A stretch of DNA of 64,000 nt from Pseudomonadota bacterium. Lineage in GTDB: Bacteria; Pseudomonadota; Gammaproteobacteria; Burkholderiales; Gallionellaceae. How positions within the stretch are numbered: position 1 is the first letter of the stretch; every line of letters begins with the position of its first letter. The stretch spans positions 1-64,000 of the forward strand of contig JAJXUI010000002.1 of NCBI GenBank assembly GCA_021782995.1, in the 5' to 3' direction. A program made the position numbers and the translations under genes. Under the pieces are notes generated by a model that worked only from the letters and a program-made list of their open reading frames with translations, made no database searches and was not told the DNA's origin. Positions 16,620 through 25,546 of this stretch are shown here, in pieces.

Positions 16620-19520
16620 TTATTTCTTCTTGCCTGCAAAATATTGCAGCCATTTTCCAAGGCGAGGCTGAGTGCCTGGCATGGGTTTCACGGGTTCAAA
16701 TTGTGGCCAGCTCTGTTGTGGTTCTTCGGGTTGCGCGGGATAGATGCGTACACGAACATCAAACCATGCCGCCTGGCCGGTGACGGGGTCAGAGTTGGAA
16801 ACGACCCCGCCGGATTTTGATGGCAACTCTTCCGAAATTACATGGTTCAGCAGGAAACCGAGCCGCGATTCGTTTGCATCCGGTGACAGATTCCATGCGC
16901 CGGCAGACTTGCCGATGGCGTTCCAGGTCCATACAGTGCCGGGTTCAACCGATTCAGAATAACGGCACATGCAGCGCACTTTGCCCCATTGCGACTCGAT
17001 CCACATCCAGCTGCCATCTTCAATGCCAGCCGCTTTTGCTGTTGAAGCGTTGACCATCAGGTAATTGTGCGCATGTATCTGGCGCAGCCAGGCATTCTGC
17101 GAGTCCCATGAGTGGTACATCGCCATTGGACGCTGTGTGACCGCAGACAGGGGGTATTTATGCAAATCCGTCACCTGCGTTTCCAGTGGTTCATAGTAGA
17201 ACGGCAGCGGGTCGAAGAAGGACTCCACTCGCTGTTTCAGGTGCTTGGGCGGCTTGCGTGTAATGCCCTTGCCTTGTGCAGCCAGGCGGAATGATTGCAG
17301 CACCTCGGAATAGATGTGCAACTGGATCGGATCTGCATAGCGGGTAATGCGATTGCGTTGCGACCACTCAAGATAACCCTTGTTCCAGTTGCGCATGTAC
17401 TGGTAGGACAATGGCAGCTCATAGTGATGCACGCAGTCATTAGCCTCGTACATTTCCAGCTGCCTGGGGTTGGGTTCGCCAACCATCGATTTTTCGCCGC
17501 CCTTGCCGCGGAAACCGGAAAGGAAGCCGATGCCGGAGCCGGGGGCTGTTTCATAGTTCACGATGAAGTCCGGATAATCTCGGAATTTGCGCGTGCCATC
17601 CTGATTGGAGAATGCGGGAAGCTTCAGGCGAGAGGCCAGCTCTATCAATACTTCCTGGAACGGTTTGCAATCCCCTTTGGGCGGGAAGATCGGCACGCGA
17701 ATGGAATCGACCGGGCCGTCAAATTCCGAAATCGGACGGTCCAGCATCGACATCACATCGTAACGCTCAAGATAGGTTGTATCCGGCAGGATCAGATCGG
17801 CAAACGCAGTCATTTCCGATTGGAATGCATCGCACACAACAAGGAACGGAATCTTGTATTCGCCGCTCTCGTTCTTGTCGTTCAGCATGTTGCGTACTTC
17901 GGCAGTATTCATCGTCGAATTCCAGCCCATGTTCGCCATGAAGATGAGGAGGGTGTCGATCGGATAAGGGTCGCCGCGCCATGCATTGGTGATCACGTTA
18001 TGCATCAGGCCGTGTACGGAAAGCGGATATTCCCACGAGAAGGCCTTGTCGATCCTGACCGGATTGCCCTCATCATCGACAAACAGGTCGTCCGGATCAG
18101 CCGGCCAGCCCAGTGGCATGCCATCCAGCGGGGAGTCTGGTTTGACTGCCCTGTCTGTGTTGGGTGTTTTTGCACAGGGTGGTATTGGGCGCGGGAAGGG
18201 CGCCTTGTGACGGAAACCGCCGGGACGATCAATGGTGCCCAGCATCGACATCAGGATGCCCAGCGCGCGTATCGTATGGAAGCCATTGGAGTGTGCGGCG
18301 AGTCCGCGCATCGCATGAAACGCAACCGGGTTGCCGGTAACGGTTTCATGTTCCTTGCCCCAGGCATCCGTCCAGGCGATTGGCAGTTCCACTTTCTGGT
18401 CGCGTGCAGTTACGCCCATCTCATAGGCGAGTCGATGGATGGTGGCGGCAGGTATGCCGGTGATTTTCGATGCCCAGTCCGGGGTGTAATCCTTTACGCG
18501 TTCCTGCAGCAGCTGGAATGAAGGTTTCACTTTTGTGCCATCGGGCATCGTGAATTCACCAAACAGGAAGGGGTCGGCACCTTCGGCGTGGGTGATCACT
18601 GGCCTGTTGGTAATTCGATCCCACCATAATTTGTTTTGCGGATCGAAACAGCCTTCTTCCTTGGGGACTTCCGAGCGTACGAACATGCCGAATTCATCGT
18701 GGGCCTCATCGAGGTTCACCAGCTCGCCGGCATTGGTGTAGCGTGCGAGGAATTCCCGGTCATATAGTCCCATTGCGATCAGTTCATGGATGATGGCCAG
18801 CATCAAGGCGCCATCGGTACCCGGTTTGATCGGTACCCACTCATCGGCAATTGCAGAATATCCGGTGCGCACCGGGTTGATCGAGATGAAGCGACCGCCA
18901 TCGCGCTTGAATTTGGAGATCGCAATCTTCAGCGGATTGGAGTGATGGTCTTCTGCTGTGCCTATCATCACAAACAGCTTTGCGCGATCCAGGTCGGGGC
19001 CGCCAAACTCCCAGAATGACCCGCCGATGGTATAGATCAGGCCGGCTGCCATATTGACGGAACAGAAGCCACCATGTGCTGCGTAATTGGGTGTGCCAAA
19101 CTGACGTGCAAACAGGCCGGTCAGTGCCTGCATCTGGTCGCGGCCGGTAAACAGTGCAAATTTTTTCGGATCTGTTTTACGGATATGCTCCAGGCGGTCA
19201 CTCAGCAGGCGGAATGTTTCTTCCCAGCTGATAGGCTCAAATTCGCCATCACCCCGTTTTGCTCCCGGCTTGCGGCGCAGCGGTTGGGTCAGGCGCGCAG
19301 GTGAGTGTTGCTTCATGATGCCCGAGCTGCCCTTGGCGCAGATTACGCCTTTATTCAGCGGGTGATTTGGGTTGCCGTCGATATAACGGATTTCTCCGCC
19401 ATTGAGGTGAACGCGAATGCCGCAACGACATGCACACATATAACAGGTGGTCGTACGCACTTCCAGGTTTGCATCCGCAGATGGGGAGCCAATGGGGTCA
19501 TGAACGGGGGTCGAAGCCAT
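16620..19520 (-). CDS. soeA: Sulfite dehydrogenase molybdopterin subunit SoeA
   Basis: This 966-residue member of the DMSO-reductase/CISM family has an N-terminal [4Fe-4S] motif, CYMCACRCGIRV plus GVICAKGSSG, and the usual large molybdopterin domains ending in a C-terminal guanine-dinucleotide-binding domain. No twin-arginine signal precedes the cluster motif, so it should be cytoplasmic, as known for SoeA, which oxidises sulfite to sulfate. It is divergent from the sat-aprMBA genes and first in soeABC. Polysulfide or thiosulfate reductase homologues are the main alternative, but those normally carry Tat signals. Confidence 0.87.
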   Translation of the reverse strand: MASTPVHDPIGSPSADANLEVRTTTCYMCACRCGIRVHLNGGEIRYIDGNPNHPLNKGVICAKGSSGIMKQHSPARLTQPLRRKPGAKRGDGEFEPISWEETFRLLSDRLEHIRKTDPKKFALFTGRDQMQALTGLFARQFGTPNYAAHGGFCSVNMAAGLIYTIGGSFWEFGGPDLDRAKLFVMIGTAEDHHSNPLKIAISKFKRDGGRFISINPVRTGYSAIADEWVPIKPGTDGALMLAIIHELIAMGLYDREFLARYTNAGELVNLDEAHDEFGMFVRSEVPKEEGCFDPQNKLWWDRITNRPVITHAEGADPFLFGEFTMPDGTKVKPSFQLLQERVKDYTPDWASKITGIPAATIHRLAYEMGVTARDQKVELPIAWTDAWGKEHETVTGNPVAFHAMRGLAAHSNGFHTIRALGILMSMLGTIDRPGGFRHKAPFPRPIPPCAKTPNTDRAVKPDSPLDGMPLGWPADPDDLFVDDEGNPVRIDKAFSWEYPLSVHGLMHNVITNAWRGDPYPIDTLLIFMANMGWNSTMNTAEVRNMLNDKNESGEYKIPFLVVCDAFQSEMTAFADLILPDTTYLERYDVMSMLDRPISEFDGPVDSIRVPIFPPKGDCKPFQEVLIELASRLKLPAFSNQDGTRKFRDYPDFIVNYETAPGSGIGFLSGFRGKGGEKSMVGEPNPRQLEMYEANDCVHHYELPLSYQYMRNWNKGYLEWSQRNRITRYADPIQLHIYSEVLQSFRLAAQGKGITRKPPKHLKQRVESFFDPLPFYYEPLETQVTDLHKYPLSAVTQRPMAMYHSWDSQNAWLRQIHAHNYLMVNASTAKAAGIEDGSWMWIESQWGKVRCMCRYSESVEPGTVWTWNAIGKSAGAWNLSPDANESRLGFLLNHVISEELPSKSGGVVSNSDPVTGQAAWFDVRVRIYPAQPEEPQQSWPQFEPVKPMPGTQPRLGKWLQYFAGKKK

Positions 19521-19809
19521 AGCGCAACTGAAATTTGAATGTAAAAGTTGTTTGAAACTCGATGGACTGCCGGGGATTTTGAGGCGGAAAATCGAAAGAC
19601 AATGAGTCTAGCATAACTTCCGAATATAAGCTAAACCATTGATTAGCAAAGCCTGATATAGCTATTCGAGTTATAGCCCATATGGGTCATGACCGTAGAC
19701 CCTTAAGGGTTATCGTTCATCCAGAATGAATGCACTACTATCGTTCCGCTTAAAAGGAGAGGTAAAAAAGTCTATATATTATAAGGCGTTAATATTAGAG
19801 GAGTATTAT
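19521..19809. promoter_or_regulatory. Divergent soeA / sat regulatory spacer
   Basis: This 289-base AT-rich gap lies between two divergent sulfur-oxidation operons. It contains two palindromes near the sat side, CCCATATGGG (19677-19686) and ACCCTTAAGGGT (19699-19710), with centres 23 bases apart, about two helical turns. It also has GAGTTATA (19668-19675) and GGGTTATC (19707-19714). ACCCTTAAGGGTTAT (19699-19713) matches 12 of 15 positions of ACCCTTTGGAGTTAT upstream of tusA (14749-14763). An operator for a shared regulator is plausible but not proven. The frame of sat is open through part of the gap from 19726. Confidence 0.5.
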
Positions 19810-20982
19810 ATGGCATTGGTAAATCCGCATGGTGGTGGTGGTCTCAAACCGTTGTTGCTTGAAGGTAGTGCATTAAAGTCCGAAATTGAACGTTCCAAAA
19901 AGCTTAAGCAAATCAAGGTGAGTTCGCGTGAAAAAGGCGACATCATCATGCTGGGTATAGGCGGATTTACCCCTCTGGATGGTTTCATGACGCATGCCGA
20001 TTGGTCAGGTGTATGTGATGGCATGAAACTGGCAAATGGCCTGTTCTGGCCCATTCCAATTACGATGTCTGTAGACAAGGCGACGGCAGATTCTCTGAAA
20101 ACCGGTGAAGAGATAGCTCTGATTGATCCTGAAAATGGTGAAACATTGGCCACCATGATGATCAATGAAAAATACACTATCGATAAGGCGCATGAATGTG
20201 CGACTGTATTTACGACAACTGATCCCAAGCATCCGGGCGTAAAAATGGTGATGGAGCAGGGGGATGTCAACCTGGCCGGTCCGGTCAAGGTCCTTTCCCA
20301 GGGCGGCTTCCCGGAAAAATATCCCGAGTTGTTCAAGACGCCGGCGCAAACCCGCGAAATTTTCAGCAAGATGGGCTGGTCCAAGATCGCCTGTTTCCAG
20401 ACGCGCAATCCGATGCATCGCTCGCATGAATACCTGGCAAAAATTGCAATTGAGGTCTGCGATGGTGTGCTGATCCATTCCTTGCTCGGTAATCTGAAGC
20501 CGGGCGATGTACCTGCCGAGGTGCGTGCAAAGGCTATCGGCACACTGACTGAAAAATATTTCGTGAAGAAAACCGTGGTACAGGCAGGATATCCGCTGGA
20601 CATGCGTTATGCCGGTCCGCGCGAAGCTTTGCTGCATGCCGTGTTCCGTCAGAACTACGGTTGTTCACATCAGATTGTCGGTCGTGATCACGCGGGCGTG
20701 GGCAGTTACTATGGCCCGTTCGATGCGCATCATATTTTCGACAAGGTGCCGAAGGGGGCGCTTGAAACCGAACCATTGAAGATCGATATCTCGTTCTGGT
20801 GCTACAAATGCGGCGGCATGGCTTCTGCCAGGACTTGTCCTCACGATGATGCGGATCGCTTGCAGGTGTCCGGAACGCAGTTGCGCAAGTCGCTTTCCGA
20901 GGGTGCGGAAGTGCCGGCAGAATTCAGCCGTCCTGAAGTGTTGCAGATTCTCAAGGAATACTACGCCACGCTGGACAAATAA
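19810..20982 (+). CDS. sat: Dissimilatory sulfate adenylyltransferase (ATP sulfurylase)
   Basis: This 390-residue single-domain ATP sulfurylase works, in a sulfur oxidiser, towards APS plus pyrophosphate giving ATP and sulfate. Motifs include [14 protein letters not shown] (nucleotide-binding QxRN-HxxH), [17 protein letters not shown] and a zinc-binding-like [17 protein letters not shown] as found in bacterial and archaeal dissimilatory Sat. I start at ATG 19810, with AGGAG six bases upstream; the frame remains open to 19726 without support. It is first in sat-aprM-aprB-aprA. It is unrelated to the CysDN type used in assimilation. Confidence 0.95.
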   Translation: MALVNPHGGGGLKPLLLEGSALKSEIERSKKLKQIKVSSREKGDIIMLGIGGFTPLDGFMTHADWSGVCDGMKLANGLFWPIPITMSVDKATADSLKTGEEIALIDPENGETLATMMINEKYTIDKAHECATVFTTTDPKHPGVKMVMEQGDVNLAGPVKVLSQGGFPEKYPELFKTPAQTREIFSKMGWSKIACFQTRNPMHRSHEYLAKIAIEVCDGVLIHSLLGNLKPGDVPAEVRAKAIGTLTEKYFVKKTVVQAGYPLDMRYAGPREALLHAVFRQNYGCSHQIVGRDHAGVGSYYGPFDAHHIFDKVPKGALETEPLKIDISFWCYKCGGMASARTCPHDDADRLQVSGTQLRKSLSEGAEVPAEFSRPEVLQILKEYYATLDK

Positions 20983-21085
20983 TCGTTCGACTTTCCACGA
21001 CATGAGTGATGGGGCATGTCTGGAAAATTTGCTGTCAGAAAATTTGGTGGTTTGTTCTTAATGTGATCTTAACGGGGGTAAAGCA

Positions 21086-21157
21086 ATGCCAACTTTTGTC
21101 CGTACTGATGAATGCGATGGGTTAATGATCCATGGCATGCACCTGAAGGATAACTAA
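21086..21157 (+). pseudogene. 23-codon ORF resembling an AprB N-terminus
   Basis: A short ORF with a good ribosome site (GGGGG at 21074-21078, seven bases before ATG) encodes MPTFVRTDECDG followed by 11 more residues ending MHLKDN. The first twelve align without gaps to AprB of this window (MPTFVYMTRCDG), with the first cluster cysteine, Asp and Gly in register (positions 10-12). The RTDECDG part fits better the other AprB lineage that occurs with qmoABC, whose members begin MPTFVRTDKCDGCK as I remember them. The following ten residues have lost all further cysteines. I read it as a remnant of an older aprB, or less likely a small leader peptide, in the 218-base sat-aprM gap. Confidence 0.55.
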
Positions 21158-21200
21158 GTAAAAAAATAATTTTGAATTCAATAAATTTGAGGAAAATTTT

Positions 21201-22040
21201 ATGTTTGTGACTAATCTTTTTGCAGGACTTTCGGCAGATATCTCTCCCAGCATCATGCAGGGCTACATCATTTTGATGATTGTGCTGGTCATGGGGGGAA
21301 CCATTCTGGACATGATTCACAAGAAAAGCGCCAAATACTTTTTCGCAAATGCTGAAAAAGCCAAGAAAAGCGCCAAGCGCGAGGTGGGTGGCGGTGAAAA
21401 AGTCGCAATCGCCACTTCAGTCCTGGTAAAAGAGGTATTGACCTCTGGCGAATTTGACAATCCCAGGCGCCGTCTTTCCCATTTGTTGACCATGTGGGGC
21501 ACGGTCATCTTCATTGTGACTACTGTCATCATGATTTTTGGCTACCCTACTACTGAAACGCCTACGCCGGCGATTATTCCCCAGTTATGGCATGTCGGGG
21601 CGTTGATGCTGGCTGTCGGCGGATACTGGTTCTGGTTTGCGATTCGCGTTGATGTTTCGGCTGAGGGATTGCCCTGGTTCCGTGTAGAGCGTGCAGACCT
21701 GTTCATCCTGTCCTTGCTGGCAACTTCAACATTCGCCTTGCTCTGGTCGTACATGGGGGGTGGCGCCAAGAACGTCTACTTTGTGCTGTTCGTCCTGTCC
21801 AACACCGTACTTTTTGGCGGTGTTTACTGGTCCAAGTTTGCACACATGTTCTTCAAACCGGCAGCCGCCTTTCAGAAGAAAATTACCCGTGCCGATGGTT
21901 CACGTGAAAACCTGCCTCCTGAATATGATCTGACCGATCCGGAAGTGCAGCGCAAATTCCCCGACATCCCGATGTACATGGGCAAAAATCCGCCAAACAT
22001 GGGGCTCTGCATCAAGGCGGAAAGAGCAAAACACTACTGA
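21201..22040 (+). CDS. aprM: APS reductase membrane partner AprM
   Basis: This 279-residue protein has about five hydrophobic helices: MQGYIILMIVLVMGGTILDM near the start, then VIFIVTTVIMIFGY, a helix around WHVGALMLAVGGYWFWF, LFILSLLATSTFALLW and VLFVLSNTVLFGGVYW. A soluble tail ends in PPNMGLCIKAERAKHY. Gene order sat-aprM-aprB-aprA is the known arrangement in which AprM substitutes for QmoABC as probable quinone-linked electron acceptor for AprBA. Position and topology support this; I see no heme or cluster motif, so how it carries electrons is unclear. GAGG precedes the ATG. Confidence 0.88.
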   Translation: MFVTNLFAGLSADISPSIMQGYIILMIVLVMGGTILDMIHKKSAKYFFANAEKAKKSAKREVGGGEKVAIATSVLVKEVLTSGEFDNPRRRLSHLLTMWGTVIFIVTTVIMIFGYPTTETPTPAIIPQLWHVGALMLAVGGYWFWFAIRVDVSAEGLPWFRVERADLFILSLLATSTFALLWSYMGGGAKNVYFVLFVLSNTVLFGGVYWSKFAHMFFKPAAAFQKKITRADGSRENLPPEYDLTDPEVQRKFPDIPMYMGKNPPNMGLCIKAERAKHY

Positions 22041-22089
22041 ATTCAGACTTGATTTATTGAGATTAACAAGAAATTAAGAGGAGTATTTC

Positions 22090-22572
22090 ATGCCAACATT
22101 TGTATATATGACACGTTGTGATGGTTGTGGTGAATGCGTTGACATTTGCCCATCTGACATCATGCACATTGATAAAACACTGCGTCGCGCATACAACATC
22201 GAACCCAGCATGTGCTGGGAGTGCTATTCCTGCGTAAAAGCATGCCCACATCATGCGATTGATGTGCGTGGTTATGCCGATTTTGCACCGCTAGGCCACA
22301 GCGTCCGGGTGGATCGGGATGAAAACAAAGGCACGATCGCATGGCGCATCAAGTTCCGTAACGGCAAGAAGGATATGGAACTGCTGGCACCCATCACAAC
22401 TAAACCCTGGGGCAAGCATATTCCCAAGCTGGCAGATCAGCCCGCTCCAAGCAAGGAAATGCGCGACAGCCAGCTGTTGTTTAATGAGCCTAAATACATC
22501 CGTATGGACGATGGTGGATTGCATACGCTGCAATCAAATGGCCTGGAAATCAAAAAAGGGGTGCAATACTGA
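22090..22572 (+). CDS. aprB: Adenylylsulfate reductase beta subunit
   Basis: This 160-residue ferredoxin-like subunit carries two [4Fe-4S] clusters: CDGCGECVDICPSD and CWECYSCVKACPHHAID. The C-terminal tail (about 90-160) wraps around AprA in known structures. The first cluster motif is compact, with no insertion between CDGC and CVDIC, which marks the aprM-associated lineage. AGGAG precedes the ATG, and the stop overlaps the aprA start (TGATG). It passes electrons from AprA's FAD towards AprM. Confidence 0.95.
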   Translation: MPTFVYMTRCDGCGECVDICPSDIMHIDKTLRRAYNIEPSMCWECYSCVKACPHHAIDVRGYADFAPLGHSVRVDRDENKGTIAWRIKFRNGKKDMELLAPITTKPWGKHIPKLADQPAPSKEMRDSQLLFNEPKYIRMDDGGLHTLQSNGLEIKKGVQY

Positions 22573-24479
22573 TGAGTTACTCAACAATTATTGAAGACAA
22601 TATCGACATTCTGGTGGTAGGTGCTGGCCTGGGCGGAACCGGTGCAGCATTTGAAGCGAGATATTGGGGGCGTGACAAGAAAATCGTCATTGCCGAAAAA
22701 GCGAACATCATGCGTTCCGGCGCGGTAGCCCAGGGTCTGTATGCGATCAACTGCTACATGGGTACCCGCTTCGGCGAGAACAACCCTGAAGATCATGTAC
22801 GCTATGCGCGTATCGACCTGATGGGCATGGTGCGTGAAGACCTGCTGTTTGACATGGCGCGTCACGTGGACTCGACCGTACATAATTTTGAAGAGTGGGG
22901 CCTGCCCATCATGCGCAACGAGAAAAAGGGCTCGTTCCTGCGTGAAGGCCGCTGGCAGATCATGATTCATGGTGAATCCTACAAACCTATCGTTGCTGAA
23001 GCTGCCAAGAAATCGGCTGACAAGGTATTTAACCGTATCTGCGTGACACATCTGCTGATGGATGAATCCAAGGAAAATCGTGTTGCCGGTGCTGTAGGCT
23101 TTAACGTGCGTACAGGCAACTACCATGTATTCAAGTCCAAAGCTGTCATTTGCGGTGCGGGTGGTGCTTCCAACATATTCAAGCCACGCTCTGTTGGCGA
23201 AGGCGCGGGACGCGTCTGGTATGCGCCCTGGTCTTCAGGTTCTGCATATGGTCTGATGATCGAAGCTGGTGCCAAGATGACGCAAATGGAAAACCGTATC
23301 GTGCTGGCACGCTTCAAGGATGGCTACGGTCCGGTCGGTGCTTACTTCCTGCACCTGAAAACCTATACTCAGAATGCCTATGGTGAAGAGTACGAGTCCA
23401 AGTGGTTCCCTGACCTGCAGAAAATGGTGGGCAAAGAGTATCTGGATCCGGAAGTTTCTCACAGAACACACCGCCCGATTCCGACCTGTCTGCGTAACCA
23501 CGCGATCATCAACGAGGTGAATGCCGGTCGTGGCCCGATTCACATGGTAACAATGGAGGCCTTCCAGGATCCGCATCTGGAAGAAATCGGCTGGCATAAC
23601 TTCCTTGGCATGACTGTAGGTCAGGCCGTGCTGTGGGCTGCGACTGACGTAGATCCAAAGTACGAAAACCCAGAACTGACTACATCTGAGCCTTATGTGA
23701 TGGGTTCGCACGCTACCGGTTGCGGCGCATGGTGTTCCGGTCCGGAAGATATCTCTCCAGAAGAGTACTTCTGGGGTTATAACCGGATGACTACCATTGA
23801 AGGTCTGTTCGGTGCAGGTGATGCGGTAGGTGGTACACCACATGCCTTCTCGTCAGGATCATTCACTGAAGGTCGTCTGGCGGCCAAAGCTGCGTGCAAA
23901 TACATCGATGATGGCAAGGCAGAAGGCATCCGCGTTTCTGATGCGCAGATCGAGCGTCGTCGCGAGCAGATCTTCAGGCCGCTGGAAACCTATCGCGTGT
24001 ACAGCAACGAGGTGGTTGCCGGCAGCGTCAACCCCAACTTCATCAATCCAAGGCAGGGTCTGGATCGTCTGCAGAAGCTGATGGATGAGTATTGTGGTGG
24101 CTTTGGTGTGAACTACATGACCAACGACAAACTCCTGAACATCGGTTTGAAGAAAATGTCGATCCTGGGTGAGGATCTGGAAAAAGTTGCTGCCTCTGAT
24201 ATCCATGAACTTCTGCGTGCGTGGGAACTGAAGCATCGCTTCCTGACCTCCGAAAGTGTGTTCCATCACACGCTGTTCCGCAAGGAAACACGTTGGCCGG
24301 GTTACTACTACCGTGGCGATGTGATGAAGCTGGATGATGAAAACTGGCACGTGCTGACAGTCTCCCGTCGCGATCCCAAGACAGGAGAGTACACGATGGA
24401 AAAAGCACCGTTGTACCACCTGGTTGGTGACATCGAAGACAAGGCACTGGCAGCAATGAAAGCGTCAGGGCAGCACTAA
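22572..24479 (+). CDS. aprA: Adenylylsulfate reductase alpha subunit
   Basis: This 635-residue flavoprotein subunit oxidises sulfite plus AMP to APS in the cytoplasm when run in the sulfur-oxidising direction. The FAD fold starts at DILVVGAGLGGTGAAFEARY. RSGAVAQGLYAINCYMG is a conserved active-site segment, and GLFGAGDAVGGTPHAFSSGS is the second FAD contact. TRWPGYYYRGDVMKLDDENW is the family's C-terminal signature. Length and motifs are complete. It ends the sat-aprMBA operon and is followed by a terminator. Confidence 0.96.
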   Translation: MSYSTIIEDNIDILVVGAGLGGTGAAFEARYWGRDKKIVIAEKANIMRSGAVAQGLYAINCYMGTRFGENNPEDHVRYARIDLMGMVREDLLFDMARHVDSTVHNFEEWGLPIMRNEKKGSFLREGRWQIMIHGESYKPIVAEAAKKSADKVFNRICVTHLLMDESKENRVAGAVGFNVRTGNYHVFKSKAVICGAGGASNIFKPRSVGEGAGRVWYAPWSSGSAYGLMIEAGAKMTQMENRIVLARFKDGYGPVGAYFLHLKTYTQNAYGEEYESKWFPDLQKMVGKEYLDPEVSHRTHRPIPTCLRNHAIINEVNAGRGPIHMVTMEAFQDPHLEEIGWHNFLGMTVGQAVLWAATDVDPKYENPELTTSEPYVMGSHATGCGAWCSGPEDISPEEYFWGYNRMTTIEGLFGAGDAVGGTPHAFSSGSFTEGRLAAKAACKYIDDGKAEGIRVSDAQIERRREQIFRPLETYRVYSNEVVAGSVNPNFINPRQGLDRLQKLMDEYCGGFGVNYMTNDKLLNIGLKKMSILGEDLEKVAASDIHELLRAWELKHRFLTSESVFHHTLFRKETRWPGYYYRGDVMKLDDENWHVLTVSRRDPKTGEYTMEKAPLYHLVGDIEDKALAAMKASGQH

Positions 24480-24556
24480 GCAAATGCAGGCCTGATTTTC
24501 CGGTATTGTGAAATCAGGCCGATTCAATATTTGCTACGGTAATTTGTTGATGTATC

Positions 24557-24591
24557 AAAAAGGACCGGCATCTCGATTGTTGGTCCTTTTT
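24557..24591 (+). terminator. Terminator of the sat-aprMBA operon
   Basis: AAAAAGGACC (24557-24566) pairs with GGTCCTTTTT (24582-24591) around a 15-base loop, with further T residues. It lies about 80 bases after aprA. Confidence 0.9.
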
Positions 24592-24644
24592 TTGTCTGTG
24601 TGGCTAGAAGTGATGAGCATCAATCGATAGAATGGAGCTTTAAA

Positions 24645-25013
24645 GTGCAAGTTGATAGTTTGATGAATATTCTTGAAAAAACTGATGCAGAAATATTGGA
24701 GCTGGCCAATCCTATGTGGGCAGATCTGATTAAATATTCCAATGAGGGAAATTACGGCGCGTTTACGCGCAATTTTTCTTCTACATTCATACAGGGTGCG
24801 AATGAAATTGAAATGGGCAAGCAGTTTGCCAGGAGCGATCTTGCGAAAAACCTTTCAGATGATTACTCGTACCTGGGCATGATACGTCGCGGTGAATATG
24901 TCACTGTGCTGTACAAGGTCATCAACAAGAAAAACAAAGGGGAGTGGCTGGGCAGGCTGGTGTTGGGGTATGAGGGCGATAACATAAAGATTTTTGGTGC
25001 CACATTGTTTTAA
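24645..25013 (+). CDS. Conserved-looking small protein, unknown function
   Basis: I do not recognise this 122-residue cytoplasmic protein. It begins with a helical part (MNILEKTDAEILELANPMWA) followed by a strand-rich half ending YEGDNIKIFGATLF. That layout recalls small NTF2-like or DUF3887-like alpha-beta domains, but this is only an impression. I start at GTG 24645 because GGAG lies seven bases upstream; ATG 24663 and the far 24600 are alternatives. It heads a cluster with the FKBP, TPR and HIT genes directly after the apr terminator. Confidence 0.6.
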   Translation: MQVDSLMNILEKTDAEILELANPMWADLIKYSNEGNYGAFTRNFSSTFIQGANEIEMGKQFARSDLAKNLSDDYSYLGMIRRGEYVTVLYKVINKKNKGEWLGRLVLGYEGDNIKIFGATLF

Positions 25014-25036
25014 ACGTTGCAAAAAATAAACTGGAT

Positions 25037-25546
25037 ATGTCAGATACGATAGAAGACGAAAAATTTGTCGAATTAAACTACAGGGTTATCGACAAAAAGA
25101 CGGGTGATATCCTGGTTACGGTTGAGTATCCGCTGGGTTATGTTCATGGTGTTAATGATGTGATGTCAGAGGATGTCACCAAGGCACTATATGGAAAAAA
25201 AGTCGGTGATGTGATTGAGCTCCAGATAGACACCCGAAAGCTGTACGGTGAGCGGGATGAGTCTTTAGTCTTTACTGATCGCATCGAAAATGTACCGGAG
25301 GAGTACCGTGAAATTGGCATGACCATCACCATGGAGAATGCCAAAGGTGAACCTCGGACTTTCATCGTGACTCGGATGGATGACAAAACTTTGACGGTAG
25401 ATGGCAACAACCCGCTATGCGGGAGGGAGGTCATCTTCGTGCTGGAAGTACTTTCCATACGCGAAGCAACCGATGAAGAAATCGATCTGGGTGGTGCTGT
25501 TGGTGCTGATCCGGAATTAAATGAAATACTCGAGCGCGCCCAATGA
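25037..25546 (+). CDS. SlyD-like FKBP peptidyl-prolyl isomerase
   Basis: This 169-residue FKBP-type protein has the SlyD layout: an FKBP half, an insert-in-flap chaperone domain (about 70-125), then the returning strand VDGNNPLCGREVIFVLEVLS and IREATDEE, very like SlyD's ending. No histidine-rich metal tail is present, unlike E. coli SlyD. It would catalyse proline isomerisation or assist folding. It starts 23 bases after the small protein and overlaps the TPR gene by four bases (ATGA), so they are coupled. Its client is unknown. Confidence 0.82.
   Translation: MSDTIEDEKFVELNYRVIDKKTGDILVTVEYPLGYVHGVNDVMSEDVTKALYGKKVGDVIELQIDTRKLYGERDESLVFTDRIENVPEEYREIGMTITMENAKGEPRTFIVTRMDDKTLTVDGNNPLCGREVIFVLEVLSIREATDEEIDLGGAVGADPELNEILERAQ

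Noticed and set aside
17295-18521. 408-residue open frame on the plus strand within soeA
   Set aside because: soeA is unambiguous on the other strand; the antisense product has no recognisable family and typical shadow composition.
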